Assembly (NCBI GenBank): GCA_964443825.1
Contig: CAYUEV010000027.1
Span: 1 to 22,562 of the forward strand
DNA from: UBA1081 sp964443825
GTDB lineage: Bacteria; Bacillota; Clostridia; Oscillospirales; Acutalibacteraceae
Reading direction: 5' to 3'
Length of the DNA: 22,562 bases
Within the stretch, counting starts at the first letter, position 1. Each line of letters begins with the position of its first letter. The notes under the pieces are model-generated. The model saw nothing but the letters and a program-made list of their open reading frames with translations. It did no database searches and was not told the origin of the DNA. A program made the position numbers and the translations under genes. This document shows, in pieces, positions 1 to 7,841 of the stretch.

Positions 1-11
1 CGTTATAAAAT

Positions 12-54
12 AAAATCGGGCGCGGGGTTAAAATTCTTTTTGGATCCCGATTTT
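12..54. repeat. Inverted repeat at the left edge
   Basis: AAAATCGGG (12-20) is perfectly complementary to CCCGATTTT (46-54) across a 25-nt spacer. It sits just upstream of the citrate synthase promoter. It could be the tail of a terminator for a gene left of the window, but the T run is only four bases, so this is uncertain. Confidence 0.4.
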
Positions 55-75
55 GGGGGAAGGGAAAAGTTCCTC

Positions 76-104
76 TTGACAATATTCGGTTTTCATTATA
101 AAAT
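76..104 (+). promoter_or_regulatory. Sigma-A-type promoter for the citrate synthase operon
   Basis: TTGACA (76-81), a 17-nt spacer, then TAAAAT (99-104, inside ATTATAAAAT). Transcription would start near 111, giving an untranslated leader of about 130 nt. The leader is GC-rich at 133-190, contains the palindrome GGCGCC twice, and carries a small ATTCC/GGAAT hairpin (206-210/219-223) just before the ribosome binding site at 234-237. Confidence 0.7.
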
Positions 105-244
105 AGAGTGGATAGCGTTTGCGAGGCGGTATTCCGAACGGCCGGCGGGCGGCGCCGGGGTCGCGGGATTTCCTAAGTTTCGCGGCGCCGTATTTGACAA
201 AAACAATTCCTTATAAATGGAATCAGCGATAAAGAGGCGATTTG

Positions 245-1606
245 TTGAACGACGCGGAAGCGACGGCGGAAGGGAGTTCGTTTCTCTCTTCCTGTCTTAA
301 GGACAACAGCTATATAAATATCGACGAATACTCCAAATACGGGGTTAAAAGAGGGCTTCGCAACGCCGACGGAACGGGCGTTATGGCGGGGCTTACCAAG
401 GTTTGCGAAGTTTCGGGCTATTACATGGAGGACGGCGAAAAAGTCCCTAAAGAAGGAAAGCTCTACTACAGGGGAATCGACGTAACCGATATTGTGTCCG
501 CGTGCGAAAAAGAAAACAGGTTCGGCTTTGAGGAGACGGCGTGGCTGCTGCTTTTCGGCTCTCTTCCCAACAAAAAGAATCTGGAGCTTTTTAAAAATCA
601 CATCGCCGAGCTGAGGGAACTGCCGGAGGATTTCATCGAGGATATGATAATGAAAGCCCCGTCGCCCAATATTATGAATAAGCTAGCCAGGAGCGTTTTG
701 GCGCTTTACTCTTACGACAAAAATCCCGACGACAACTCCTTTGAAAACGTCCTTTCGCAGTCTTTGGGGTTAATCGCCCGGCTCCCGTCCATTATGGCTT
801 ACGCGTATCAAGTGAAAAGACGGCGCTACGACCGCGAGAGCATGTACATCCACCCGCCGTTAAAAGAGCAGAGCATGGCGGAGGGCATACTAAACTCTCT
901 TCGCCCCGACAGGAAATTTACGGACAAAGAGGCGAAGCTCTTGGACGTCTGCCTTATACTCCACGCGGAACACGGCGGCGGCAACAACTCGACTTTCGCC
1001 GTAAGGGTTCTCTCGTCTTCGGGTACCGACACATACTCCTCGATAGCCGCAGGAATCGGCTCTTTAAAAGGACCCAAACACGGCGGCGCCAACAAAAAAG
1101 TTTCCGAAATGATTGAGTTCTTTAAAGAGAACTGCTCCGATATCGCCGACGAGGGTCAAGTCGCCGACTACCTTAAAAAAATCCTCAAAAAAGAGGGCGG
1201 GGACGGCTCCGGTCTCGTCTACGGGATGGGTCACGCCGTTTACACTCTCTCCGACCCGCGGGCCGTAATCCTCAAGAAAAAGGCGGGCGAGTTCGTTAAG
1301 GGCACGGAGTTTGAGAAGGAATTCAAATTACTTGACAATATAGAGAATCTTACGCCCGAAATATTCAAAAACACGACGGGCAAAAACAAATTTATGTGCG
1401 CGAACGTAGATCTTTACTCGGGGCTTGTCTATAAGGCGCTGGGGATCGGCGAGGATCTTTACACCCCGCTTTTCGCGTCGGCTAGATGCTCCGGGTGGTG
1501 CGCTCACAGGATAGAGGAACTTTGCACGGGCGGGAGGATTATGCGCCCCGCTTACAAGAGTTTGTCTCCGAGAGGCAAATACGTCCCGATTGACGAGAGA
1601 GTTTAA
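245..1606 (+). CDS. gltA: Citrate synthase
   Basis: Condenses acetyl-CoA and oxaloacetate to citrate in the cytoplasm, the entry step of the TCA arm that leads to 2-oxoglutarate and glutamate. The si-type citrate synthase signature is present. Counting from the TTG at 242, the catalytic histidines are H244 (in AEHGGGNNSTF) and H280 (in GPKHGGAN), the catalytic aspartate is D390 (NVDLYSG), GMGHAVYTLSDPRA lies at 328-341, and the C-terminal arginine region is SARCSGWCAHRIEE. At about 453 residues it matches the longer clostridial form. Two TTG codons are adjacent (242 and 245). The second lies 7 nt from the GAGG at 234-237 and is preferred; the product differs by one residue. It is the first gene of a long plus-strand run. 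No aconitase or isocitrate dehydrogenase lies nearby, so a role in glutamate synthesis is inference. A 2-methylcitrate synthase activity cannot be excluded from motifs alone. Confidence 0.95.
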   Translation: MNDAEATAEGSSFLSSCLKDNSYINIDEYSKYGVKRGLRNADGTGVMAGLTKVCEVSGYYMEDGEKVPKEGKLYYRGIDVTDIVSACEKENRFGFEETAWLLLFGSLPNKKNLELFKNHIAELRELPEDFIEDMIMKAPSPNIMNKLARSVLALYSYDKNPDDNSFENVLSQSLGLIARLPSIMAYAYQVKRRRYDRESMYIHPPLKEQSMAEGILNSLRPDRKFTDKEAKLLDVCLILHAEHGGGNNSTFAVRVLSSSGTDTYSSIAAGIGSLKGPKHGGANKKVSEMIEFFKENCSDIADEGQVADYLKKILKKEGGDGSGLVYGMGHAVYTLSDPRAVILKKKAGEFVKGTEFEKEFKLLDNIENLTPEIFKNTTGKNKFMCANVDLYSGLVYKALGIGEDLYTPLFASARCSGWCAHRIEELCTGGRIMRPAYKSLSPRGKYVPIDERV

Positions 1607-1645
1607 CTTTATTTAATAAAATCCGGCCTAAGGGGGATTTACGCT

Positions 1646-2605
1646 TTGAAAATAAAAAACAGAGCCAAGGGCATAACGCCCGACGCCGCTATAATTATAA
1701 CCTGCGTAACGACGCTTTTCGCGTGTCCTTTGAGGATTTTCCTCATGATACGCAATATGGAGCGTGAAACGGGATTTTACATTGATTACAACAATGTTGT
1801 CGTCTACGTTTTTTACGGGCTCTTGCTCTTAGCGAGCGTCCTTATACTCGTCCTCACGTTTTTAAGCGCCCGGGTTCCCGCGTCCATACCGCCCGGGGGC
1901 AGGAGGATACCTTTAGCCCTGACTTCGCTTGTTTTCGCGGCGACGCTGTTTTACGACGCCGTCTCGTCGTATGTCTCTACAGGCGAGAGCGGGGCCACTT
2001 TAGTCCAGAATTTCCGTTCGCTCTCCCTAATGCGTCATATGCACTCGCTTTTCGCCTTAATATCGTGCTGTTACTTTTTCGTGGTGTTTTTGTCATACGT
2101 CGCGGGAAAAGACTACTACAGAAAAATCAAGCTCATAGCGCTGTCTCCTCTCGCGTGGGCGGTTGTGAAGATTCTTGAGAAAATCACCACCATAATAAGC
2201 ATTATGAGAGTGTCGGAGCTTTTTTTAGAGCTTTTGGCATATGTGTTCTTAGCCATATTCTTTATGTCTTTCGCGAGAGTGCAGTCAAAAATAAACTCCA
2301 AAGGGACGATGTGGAGCGTAATCGCCGCCGGGTGCGTGTCGGTCATGATAACGCTTTCCTACTCCATACCGAGGATTATGCTGATAGCGTCGGGTCAAAG
2401 CGAGGTTCTCGTAAACGGCTATCCTTTAAATATCGCGGATATAGGCTGTTCTCTCTTTATACTGGTCTACATTATAACCGTTTTAAGAAAAGGATATAAC
2501 GCTCAGGAAGCCGAACAAATGGACGAATACCTAAAATCGCTGGAAGAAAAGAAAGAGGGCGGCGCACCCGTGGTTAAAAACGAGGAGCCCGAAGAAAACG
2601 CGTAA
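1646..2605 (+). CDS. Multi-pass membrane protein of unknown function
   Basis: I do not recognise the family. The 319-residue product has about eight hydrophobic segments (roughly residues 13-35, 50-73, 88-108, 130-152, 160-182, 190-212, 220-245 and 260-282). The tail of about 35 residues is strongly charged and rich in Glu and Lys, probably cytoplasmic. The start is TTG at 1646, about 9 nt after a GGGGGA ribosome binding site at 1632-1637. The gene lies 39 nt after citrate synthase and 33 nt before an AEC transporter with no terminator between, so co-transcription is likely. There is no ATP-binding motif, catalytic signature or signal peptide beyond the first TM segment. A transporter, sensor or envelope role is equally possible. 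Confidence 0.8.
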   Translation: MKIKNRAKGITPDAAIIITCVTTLFACPLRIFLMIRNMERETGFYIDYNNVVVYVFYGLLLLASVLILVLTFLSARVPASIPPGGRRIPLALTSLVFAATLFYDAVSSYVSTGESGATLVQNFRSLSLMRHMHSLFALISCCYFFVVFLSYVAGKDYYRKIKLIALSPLAWAVVKILEKITTIISIMRVSELFLELLAYVFLAIFFMSFARVQSKINSKGTMWSVIAAGCVSVMITLSYSIPRIMLIASGQSEVLVNGYPLNIADIGCSLFILVYIITVLRKGYNAQEAEQMDEYLKSLEEKKEGGAPVVKNEEPEENA

Positions 2606-2638
2606 TAAAAAAGACGCGCGATAAATTATTTTTAATTT

Positions 2639-3562
2639 ATGTTCCTAAAAAACGTATCAGTCGCGGCAAAGCAGGTGTTTGCGCTTTACCTTATAGCGGC
2701 CGCGGGGTTTATAGCCGATAAGCTTAAAATCTACACTGAAAACACGGCTCGGGCCACAAACGACCTCATGTTTTACATAGTGACGCCGGCTGTGATAATA
2801 AACTCCTTTTTAAGCGAAGATTTCTCCCCGTCTTCCGCCAAAGGCTTTTTCACGGCCGTGGGATGCTCGTTTCTGGCTCATTTTTTAGGAATTATATTAA
2901 CTCTCCCGCTGTTTAACAAAAAAGGCGAGGACGCGCCCGTTTATAAATTCGCGTCGATTTACGGAAACGTGGGATACATGGCGCTGCCGCTGGCGGAGGC
3001 GGTCTTAGGCAAAGAAGGGGTGTTTTACTGCTCCGGCGCGGTTATAGCGTTTAACACGCTGGCCTTTACTCACGGCGTAAGGCTCATGAATAAAGGCGAA
3101 AACTCAAAGTTCAATATTAAGTCCTTAATCCTTAACCCGGGCGTTATCTCGGTTCTGGCGGGTCTTCCGTTTTTTATATTCTCGATAAGTCCGCCCGAAA
3201 TCATTACTAAACCCATAAGTTTAATCTCCAATTTAAACACGCCTCTCGCGATGCTGATTTTCGGGACTTATATTTCCAATACCGACCTTAAAAACATCTT
3301 TAAAGACCCGTATCAATATCTTGTAATGGCGGTAAGGCTTATAGCGGTCCCGCTCATAACGCTGCTGTTTTGCAAAGCGCTGAAATTCCCGCAAATTCTT
3401 TTAACGGCCTGCATAATTTCCGCGGCGTCGCCCAGCGCCAACAACACCGTCATGTTCTCGGCGAAATACGGCAAAGACGCGGGTCTCGCCTCGAAAATCG
3501 TGGCGACCGATAATCTGGCGTCGATTGTCACGCTGCCGCTGTTAATAGCGCTTGCTTTGTAA
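2639..3562 (+). CDS. AEC (auxin efflux carrier) family transporter
   Basis: Predicted secondary transporter of the AEC family in the cytoplasmic membrane; bacterial members export or exchange organic acids and related solutes. The 307 residues carry about ten hydrophobic segments in the two-halves pattern of the family. Family-like motifs are TPAVIINSFL near residue 50, GNVGYMALPLAEAVLG near 105-120, LNTPLAMLIFGTYIS near 200-213, and SAASPSANNTVMFSAKYG near 260-277. The substrate cannot be read from the sequence. The neighbouring citrate synthase makes a di- or tricarboxylate attractive, but that is inference. The ATG at 2639 is preceded by an AT-rich stretch with no Shine-Dalgarno sequence, like several genes in this cluster. 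The stop is 8 nt before holB. Confidence 0.88.
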   Translation: MFLKNVSVAAKQVFALYLIAAAGFIADKLKIYTENTARATNDLMFYIVTPAVIINSFLSEDFSPSSAKGFFTAVGCSFLAHFLGIILTLPLFNKKGEDAPVYKFASIYGNVGYMALPLAEAVLGKEGVFYCSGAVIAFNTLAFTHGVRLMNKGENSKFNIKSLILNPGVISVLAGLPFFIFSISPPEIITKPISLISNLNTPLAMLIFGTYISNTDLKNIFKDPYQYLVMAVRLIAVPLITLLFCKALKFPQILLTACIISAASPSANNTVMFSAKYGKDAGLASKIVATDNLASIVTLPLLIALAL

Positions 3563-3570
3563 ATTACGTT

Positions 3571-4476
3571 ATGAATTTTGGCAATTTAAAGCTGAACGAC
3601 AAAATTAAAAGCGATCTTTCCGCCGCCGTCGACAATGGAAAGCTCTCTCACGCCGTTCTTTTAACGGGCGGAACAAAAAAAGAGAGACGGGATTTGTCGG
3701 TTCTGCTGGCGCAGGCGCTTTTGTGCGAAAACGAAAACAAACCCTGCCTTAAATGCGATACGTGTAAAAAAATCAAAAATAACGTCCATCCCGACGTAAA
3801 TTTAACGATTTCGGACGAAAAATCAATACAGACCTTTTTAAGCGCCGAGGACATAAGAGAGCTTAAAAACAGAGCCGCTTTAAAGCCCAACGAGGCGGAG
3901 TTTCAGATATTTATTTTTATTTTCGAGGGTACCAAAATAAACATTTGGCAGCAGAACGCGATTTTAAATATAATCGAGGAGCCGCCGCCGACCGCGAGAT
4001 TTATTTTCGCCGCGAAATCAAAAGACGTTTTTAAGGGTACGGTTCTTTCAAGACTGACGGTTTACCAAATAAGCCCCGAAAGCGGCGTTCTGGCGGGCGA
4101 TAAGTTAAGCCCCAAAGTTATAAGCGCCTCCAAAGACGCCGTGAACGCTCTGATAGAAAAGAACGAGTATTTATTTTTAGCGTCCGTTTCGGGAATTTTC
4201 CAAAAATCGCGCTCCTCCTCAGACAGGCTCAACTTTAAGGATCTGGCGTTAAATATAGCTTGGACGTTAAGGAACGCGCTCGTCGGGGACTATTTAGGAT
4301 ATAACGACGAAACATCAAAAGCGATCGCGGAAAAATACGACAAAGACGCGTTAATTAAAATGATAGAAATTTTGACGAAAGCTGAAAACGACGCCGACGA
4401 GAGCGCGAACCTCAATATACTGTCATGCGCTTTGACCATAGATATATTCGGCGCGGCGGAAAAAGACGGAGCTTAA
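3571..4476 (+). CDS. holB: DNA polymerase III subunit delta' (HolB)
   Basis: Clamp-loader subunit that, with delta and tau/gamma, opens the beta clamp and loads it onto primed DNA. The N-terminal AAA+ fold lacks a functional Walker A: the P-loop position reads LTGGTKKERRD (31-41), as expected for delta'. A zinc-binding set, C52, C59, C62 and C65 (LLCENENKPCLKCDTC), follows. The Walker B/clamp-loader signature NAILNIIEEPPPTARFI lies at 129-145, and TVLSRL (157-162) supplies the arginine of the SRC-type motif. At 301 residues it is slightly shorter than many relatives. No Shine-Dalgarno sequence is visible before the ATG, so translation may be coupled to the upstream gene 8 nt away. ricT follows after one nucleotide, a conserved Firmicute pairing that supports the call. 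Confidence 0.93.
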   Translation: MNFGNLKLNDKIKSDLSAAVDNGKLSHAVLLTGGTKKERRDLSVLLAQALLCENENKPCLKCDTCKKIKNNVHPDVNLTISDEKSIQTFLSAEDIRELKNRAALKPNEAEFQIFIFIFEGTKINIWQQNAILNIIEEPPPTARFIFAAKSKDVFKGTVLSRLTVYQISPESGVLAGDKLSPKVISASKDAVNALIEKNEYLFLASVSGIFQKSRSSSDRLNFKDLALNIAWTLRNALVGDYLGYNDETSKAIAEKYDKDALIKMIEILTKAENDADESANLNILSCALTIDIFGAAEKDGA

Positions 4477-4477
4477 A

Positions 4478-5344
4478 ATGGAAGAAATAATCGGCGTAAG
4501 ATTTAAGGAGAACGGAAAAACGTATTACTTTTCGCCGGGAGAAAACGAACTTTCACGAGGTCAGTACGTAATAGTTGAAACGGCGAGAGGAGTGGAGTCG
4601 GGCGAAGTAGTAATCGAAAATAAAATGGTGGATCAGGACGAAATCATAAAGCCCCTTAAAGAGATTATAAGAGTCGCGACTTCCACCGACCTTGAGATAA
4701 TAAAGCAAAACAGGGAAAAAGAAAAAAGAGCCGCTCCGATTTTCGAGGAAAAAGCGGCTAAGAGAAACCTCAATATGAAGCTGGTCGACGTAAATTACAC
4801 TTTTGACGGCAACAAGATTATATTTTACTACACCGCCCCGGGAAGAGTCGATTTCAGAGAGCTTGTGAGGGATCTGGCGAGCGTCTTCAGGGCGAGAATC
4901 GAGTTAAGGCAAATAGGCGTCAGGGACGAGTCCAGGATGAAGGGTGGTCTGGGCGTTTGCGGAAGGCCGTTTTGCTGCAAGGAATTTTTAAACGACTTTC
5001 AGCCCGTTTCAATCAGAATGGCGAAAGAGCAGGGTCTTTCCTTAAACACGATAAAAATAAGCGGAACATGCGGAAGGCTCATGTGCTGTTTAAAGTACGA
5101 GCAGGACACATACGAGCATCTTTTAAGAGTAACGCCTAAAATCGGCGCCATAGTCGACACAAATCAGGGAAGAGGCGAAGTAATAGACGCGAACCTCTTA
5201 ACGGGCAACCTGACGATCCGCCTCAACAAAGACCCGGGCGCCGCCCCGTTAAAGCGCCACAGGAAAGACGTAAAACTCATTAAGGACGCTCAAATCGTGG
5301 TCGAAAAAGAAGAACTCGACGCTTTGGGGGATATTGAGGACTGA
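4478..5344 (+). CDS. ricT: RicT/YaaT, PSP1-domain regulatory protein
   Basis: Member of the PSP1/RicT family. In Bacillus subtilis, RicT (YaaT) works with RicA and RicF in an Fe-S-containing complex that aids RNase Y-dependent mRNA maturation and affects sporulation and biofilm formation. The N-terminus (VRFKENGKTYYFSPGE) and the block VNYTFDGNKIIFYYTAPGRVDFREL (in two parts, 105-129) are typical. The conserved cysteines are C161, C166, C167 in CGRPFCCKEF and C198, C203, C204 in CGRLMCCLKYE, the residues associated with cluster binding in this family. The length of 288 is normal. The start ATG is 6 nt after GGAG (4468-4471), inside the end of holB, so the two genes are translated in tandem. 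No RicA or RicF gene is in the window. Confidence 0.94.
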   Translation: MEEIIGVRFKENGKTYYFSPGENELSRGQYVIVETARGVESGEVVIENKMVDQDEIIKPLKEIIRVATSTDLEIIKQNREKEKRAAPIFEEKAAKRNLNMKLVDVNYTFDGNKIIFYYTAPGRVDFRELVRDLASVFRARIELRQIGVRDESRMKGGLGVCGRPFCCKEFLNDFQPVSIRMAKEQGLSLNTIKISGTCGRLMCCLKYEQDTYEHLLRVTPKIGAIVDTNQGRGEVIDANLLTGNLTIRLNKDPGAAPLKRHRKDVKLIKDAQIVVEKEELDALGDIED

Positions 5345-5395
5345 TTTCAGAGCGAACGATATGGAATTTTATTATAAAGCCCTGGTGAGATTATA

Positions 5396-6505
5396 ATGGA
5401 AATCGGAAAATTGGGATTCGGGCTGATGCGCCTTCCCAAAAAGCTCCATGTAAAAATCGACATTGACCAAACCAAAAAAATGGTCGACGAGTTTTTAAGC
5501 GCCGGAATGAATTATTTCGACACGGCTTTTATTTACGACGCGGGGCTTTCCGAAAAAGCCGCGAAAGAGGCGCTGGTCGACCGCTACCCGAGGGAGAGTT
5601 TCGCGCTGGCGACAAAATTAAACGCCTTGGCGGGATGTCACAACGAAAAGACGGCGAAACAGGAGTTTTTTACGAGCCTTGAGAGAACGGGAGCGGAGTA
5701 TTTCGATTATTACCTTCTTCACGCCGTCCAGTCCAACAACTGCAAAGTATACGATAAGTACAATTTGTGGGACTTTGTGAGAGAGCAAAAAGAGAAGGGC
5801 TTAGTAAAAAACTGGGGGTTTTCCTATCACTCGGGTCCCGAGTTTTTAGACGAACTTTTGACCGTTCACCCCGACGTCGATTTTGTGCAGCTTCAAATAA
5901 ATTACGTCGACTGGGAAGACGCCAAGAATCAGTCGAGGGCTAATTACGAGGTCGCGAGAAAGCACAACAAACCCATAGTCGTTATGGAGCCCGTAAAGGG
6001 CGGGTCGCTCGCAAATCCCCCTAAAAAAGTCCAGGAAGTGTTAAAGGAAGCCGACGAATCGGCGTCTTTCGCGTCGTGGGCCATACGTTTCGCCGCGTCT
6101 TTGGACGGCGTTTTGACGGTTCTCTCGGGGATGAGCAATATAGAGCAGATGCGCGACAATCTCTCTTATATGAAAAACTTTAAGCCGCTTACCGAAAAGG
6201 AGCGGGAGGCCTTAAACAAAGCCCGCGACATTATGGCGAAGTCCGTTTCCATAGCCTGTACGGGATGCCGTTACTGCACGGCGGGATGCCCCGAAAAAAT
6301 ACCTATACCCGATATTTTCGCGGCGAGAAACAAGCAGACGGTCTGGGGTCAGATTGAGGAAGGCAAAGAGAAATACGAAAACGCCGTAAAGTCGGGCGGA
6401 AGAGCGTCCGACTGCATAGAGTGCGGTCAGTGCGAAAGAGCCTGCCCGCAGCACATCGAGGTTATAGAAAAATTAAAAGAATGCTCTAAAATATTCGACG
6501 CTTGA
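5396..6505 (+). CDS. Aldo/keto reductase with C-terminal 4Fe-4S ferredoxin domain
   Basis: Predicted cytoplasmic oxidoreductase of the ferredoxin-tailed aldo/keto reductase group common in strict anaerobes. The barrel has the AKR tetrad: D42 and Y47 (FDTAFIYDAG), K74 (LATKL) and H109 (YLLHAV). The tail holds two CxxCxxCxxxCP-type motifs, CTGCRYCTAGCP near residue 288 and CIECGQCERACP near 340, enough for two [4Fe-4S] clusters. Electrons could thus pass between NAD(P)H and ferredoxin-like carriers; the substrate is unknown. The ATG at 5396 follows GGTGAG (5384-5389) by about 6 nt. The 51-nt gap after ricT contains TATAAA but no convincing -35, so I mark no separate promoter. The stop is 10 nt before a dockerin protein gene. 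Confidence 0.93.
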   Translation: MEIGKLGFGLMRLPKKLHVKIDIDQTKKMVDEFLSAGMNYFDTAFIYDAGLSEKAAKEALVDRYPRESFALATKLNALAGCHNEKTAKQEFFTSLERTGAEYFDYYLLHAVQSNNCKVYDKYNLWDFVREQKEKGLVKNWGFSYHSGPEFLDELLTVHPDVDFVQLQINYVDWEDAKNQSRANYEVARKHNKPIVVMEPVKGGSLANPPKKVQEVLKEADESASFASWAIRFAASLDGVLTVLSGMSNIEQMRDNLSYMKNFKPLTEKEREALNKARDIMAKSVSIACTGCRYCTAGCPEKIPIPDIFAARNKQTVWGQIEEGKEKYENAVKSGGRASDCIECGQCERACPQHIEVIEKLKECSKIFDA

Positions 6506-6515
6506 AGTGTGAAGT

Positions 6516-7841
6516 ATGAAGAAGAAAAAAATAATATCGATTTTAGTCGCGGTTTCGGTCGTTTTTTGTCTGTGTTTTATAAATTCCGGCGCGTCCGGCG
6601 GAAATTTGGAGAGCGAAGTCGCGGCGACTTATAAAAACGCCTTGAGCAAAGCGGGGAGATCGTCTTTTCACGGGAGCTGCAATTTGGCGACGGCGTATCA
6701 GCTTCTGTCAAGGGGAATTTTTAAAGATGGTCTCGATTACAGCGACGCGGGGAATCTCTGGTATGACCATTACTCCAAGGAGAACAAGACGTCCGGCGGG
6801 TATAACGTCATAACCGTGAGCGGAAAAAACTGCCTTAAAACGCTTATCGACAATTACGGCGGGAGTTTGAGCGATATTGTCTACTCGCTGGGGACGGGCG
6901 GGGCGAGCGGGTCCGTTCACGTCCTCTACATCAGAGCCATAGAGAACAACCGCGTTTACTTCACGGATTCTTTCGGAATAACTTACGGGAAAAAATACTA
7001 CCCCGAAGGCGCCTGCGCGGTTCTCACCGCGGACGCTTTCATATCGTCCTATAAGGAAATGAACGGCGACCCCTGCGGGCTTGTGTACTTTTCAAAAAAC
7101 GAGTCCCCCCGCCACATTGAGGGAACCGCCGCTTTAAGTTTGGCGAGGACTTACCGGGAAGGCTCTTACAGAGTTTCGGCTTCTTCGCTTTTTTTGAGAG
7201 AGAAAGCGTCGGATACGTCCAAAATCCTCGGGAAAATCCCGAAAGGCGAGATTATAGACGTGACGTCAATCTCCGGAAACTGGGGAGAAACGGCGTATAA
7301 CGGCGTAAAAGGCTACGTTTGTTTGGATTTTACGGAAGAGAGTAATATATCCCTTACCGCAACTTCGCTGAAGTCAGAAGACGAAATCGTAAAAATCGGC
7401 TCTAAAATCACCTGGGACGCGTCGCATTTGGGCGGGAAAGGCACTCTTAAATACGAGTATCAGGTTTACCGCGACAACTACCTGGTTTTCACGGAGGAGA
7501 GCGAAAGCTCGGAGCTTAATTATACGCCCACCGAAACGGGCGAATACCAGTGCTTTACGCTGATGACCGATCAGGAGGAGAGCAAGGCCGCCATTTACAG
7601 CGAGAGCGTCGTGTGCGTGGACTTTATTCCGGGCGATATAGACGACGACGGCAAAGTGACGGCTACGGACGCTAGGAGCGCTTTAAGATGCTCTTCCAAA
7701 CTCGAAAATATAGGCGAGGGCAAATTGAGCGCGGCGGACGTGGACAAAAACGGGAAAGTGACTTCGACCGACGCGAGGACGATTCTCCGTTTGGCTGCGG
7801 GGGTTGACGATATTTCCAAATTTGTAATCGAAAAAGCATGA
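6516..7841 (+). CDS. Secreted papain-like/SH3b protein with C-terminal dockerin
   Basis: Exported 441-residue modular protein. Residues 1-27 form a Sec signal peptide (MKKKK, hydrophobic core, then NSGASGG). Residues 30-195 look like a papain-fold cysteine peptidase, with C55 in GSCNLATAYQLL, H135 in VHVLYIRAI and D151 in FTDSFG in the right order. I read this fold from motif spacing only. Residues 217-272 are a bacterial SH3 domain (LFLREKASDTSKILGKIPKG), usually a cell-wall-binding module. Residues 278-370 resemble an Ig-like sandwich. Residues 372-430 are a type I dockerin with two Ca-binding repeats, GDIDDDGKVTATDARSALR and ADVDKNGKVTSTDARTILR. The dockerin should bind a cohesin, but no cohesin gene is in the window. 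The ribosome binding site is weak (GAAG), and the stop overlaps the apbE start by ATGA, which implies translational coupling. Confidence 0.87.
   Translation: MKKKKIISILVAVSVVFCLCFINSGASGGNLESEVAATYKNALSKAGRSSFHGSCNLATAYQLLSRGIFKDGLDYSDAGNLWYDHYSKENKTSGGYNVITVSGKNCLKTLIDNYGGSLSDIVYSLGTGGASGSVHVLYIRAIENNRVYFTDSFGITYGKKYYPEGACAVLTADAFISSYKEMNGDPCGLVYFSKNESPRHIEGTAALSLARTYREGSYRVSASSLFLREKASDTSKILGKIPKGEIIDVTSISGNWGETAYNGVKGYVCLDFTEESNISLTATSLKSEDEIVKIGSKITWDASHLGGKGTLKYEYQVYRDNYLVFTEESESSELNYTPTETGEYQCFTLMTDQEESKAAIYSESVVCVDFIPGDIDDDGKVTATDARSALRCSSKLENIGEGKLSAADVDKNGKVTSTDARTILRLAAGVDDISKFVIEKA

Noticed and set aside
194..218. Second promoter from TTGACA at 194 with TATAAA at 212
   Set aside because: The spacer would be only 12 nt, and no -10 element lies at 17 nt.
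173..601. Minus-strand open frame over the start of citrate synthase
   Set aside because: Shadow of a well-supported gene on the other strand with no recognisable domain.
1979..2010. SGAT in the loop of the 8-TM protein, resembling an ApbE flavinylation site
   Set aside because: The sequence is STGESGATL; the Asp expected three residues before the Ser is a Thr, and flanking residues do not fit the family motif.
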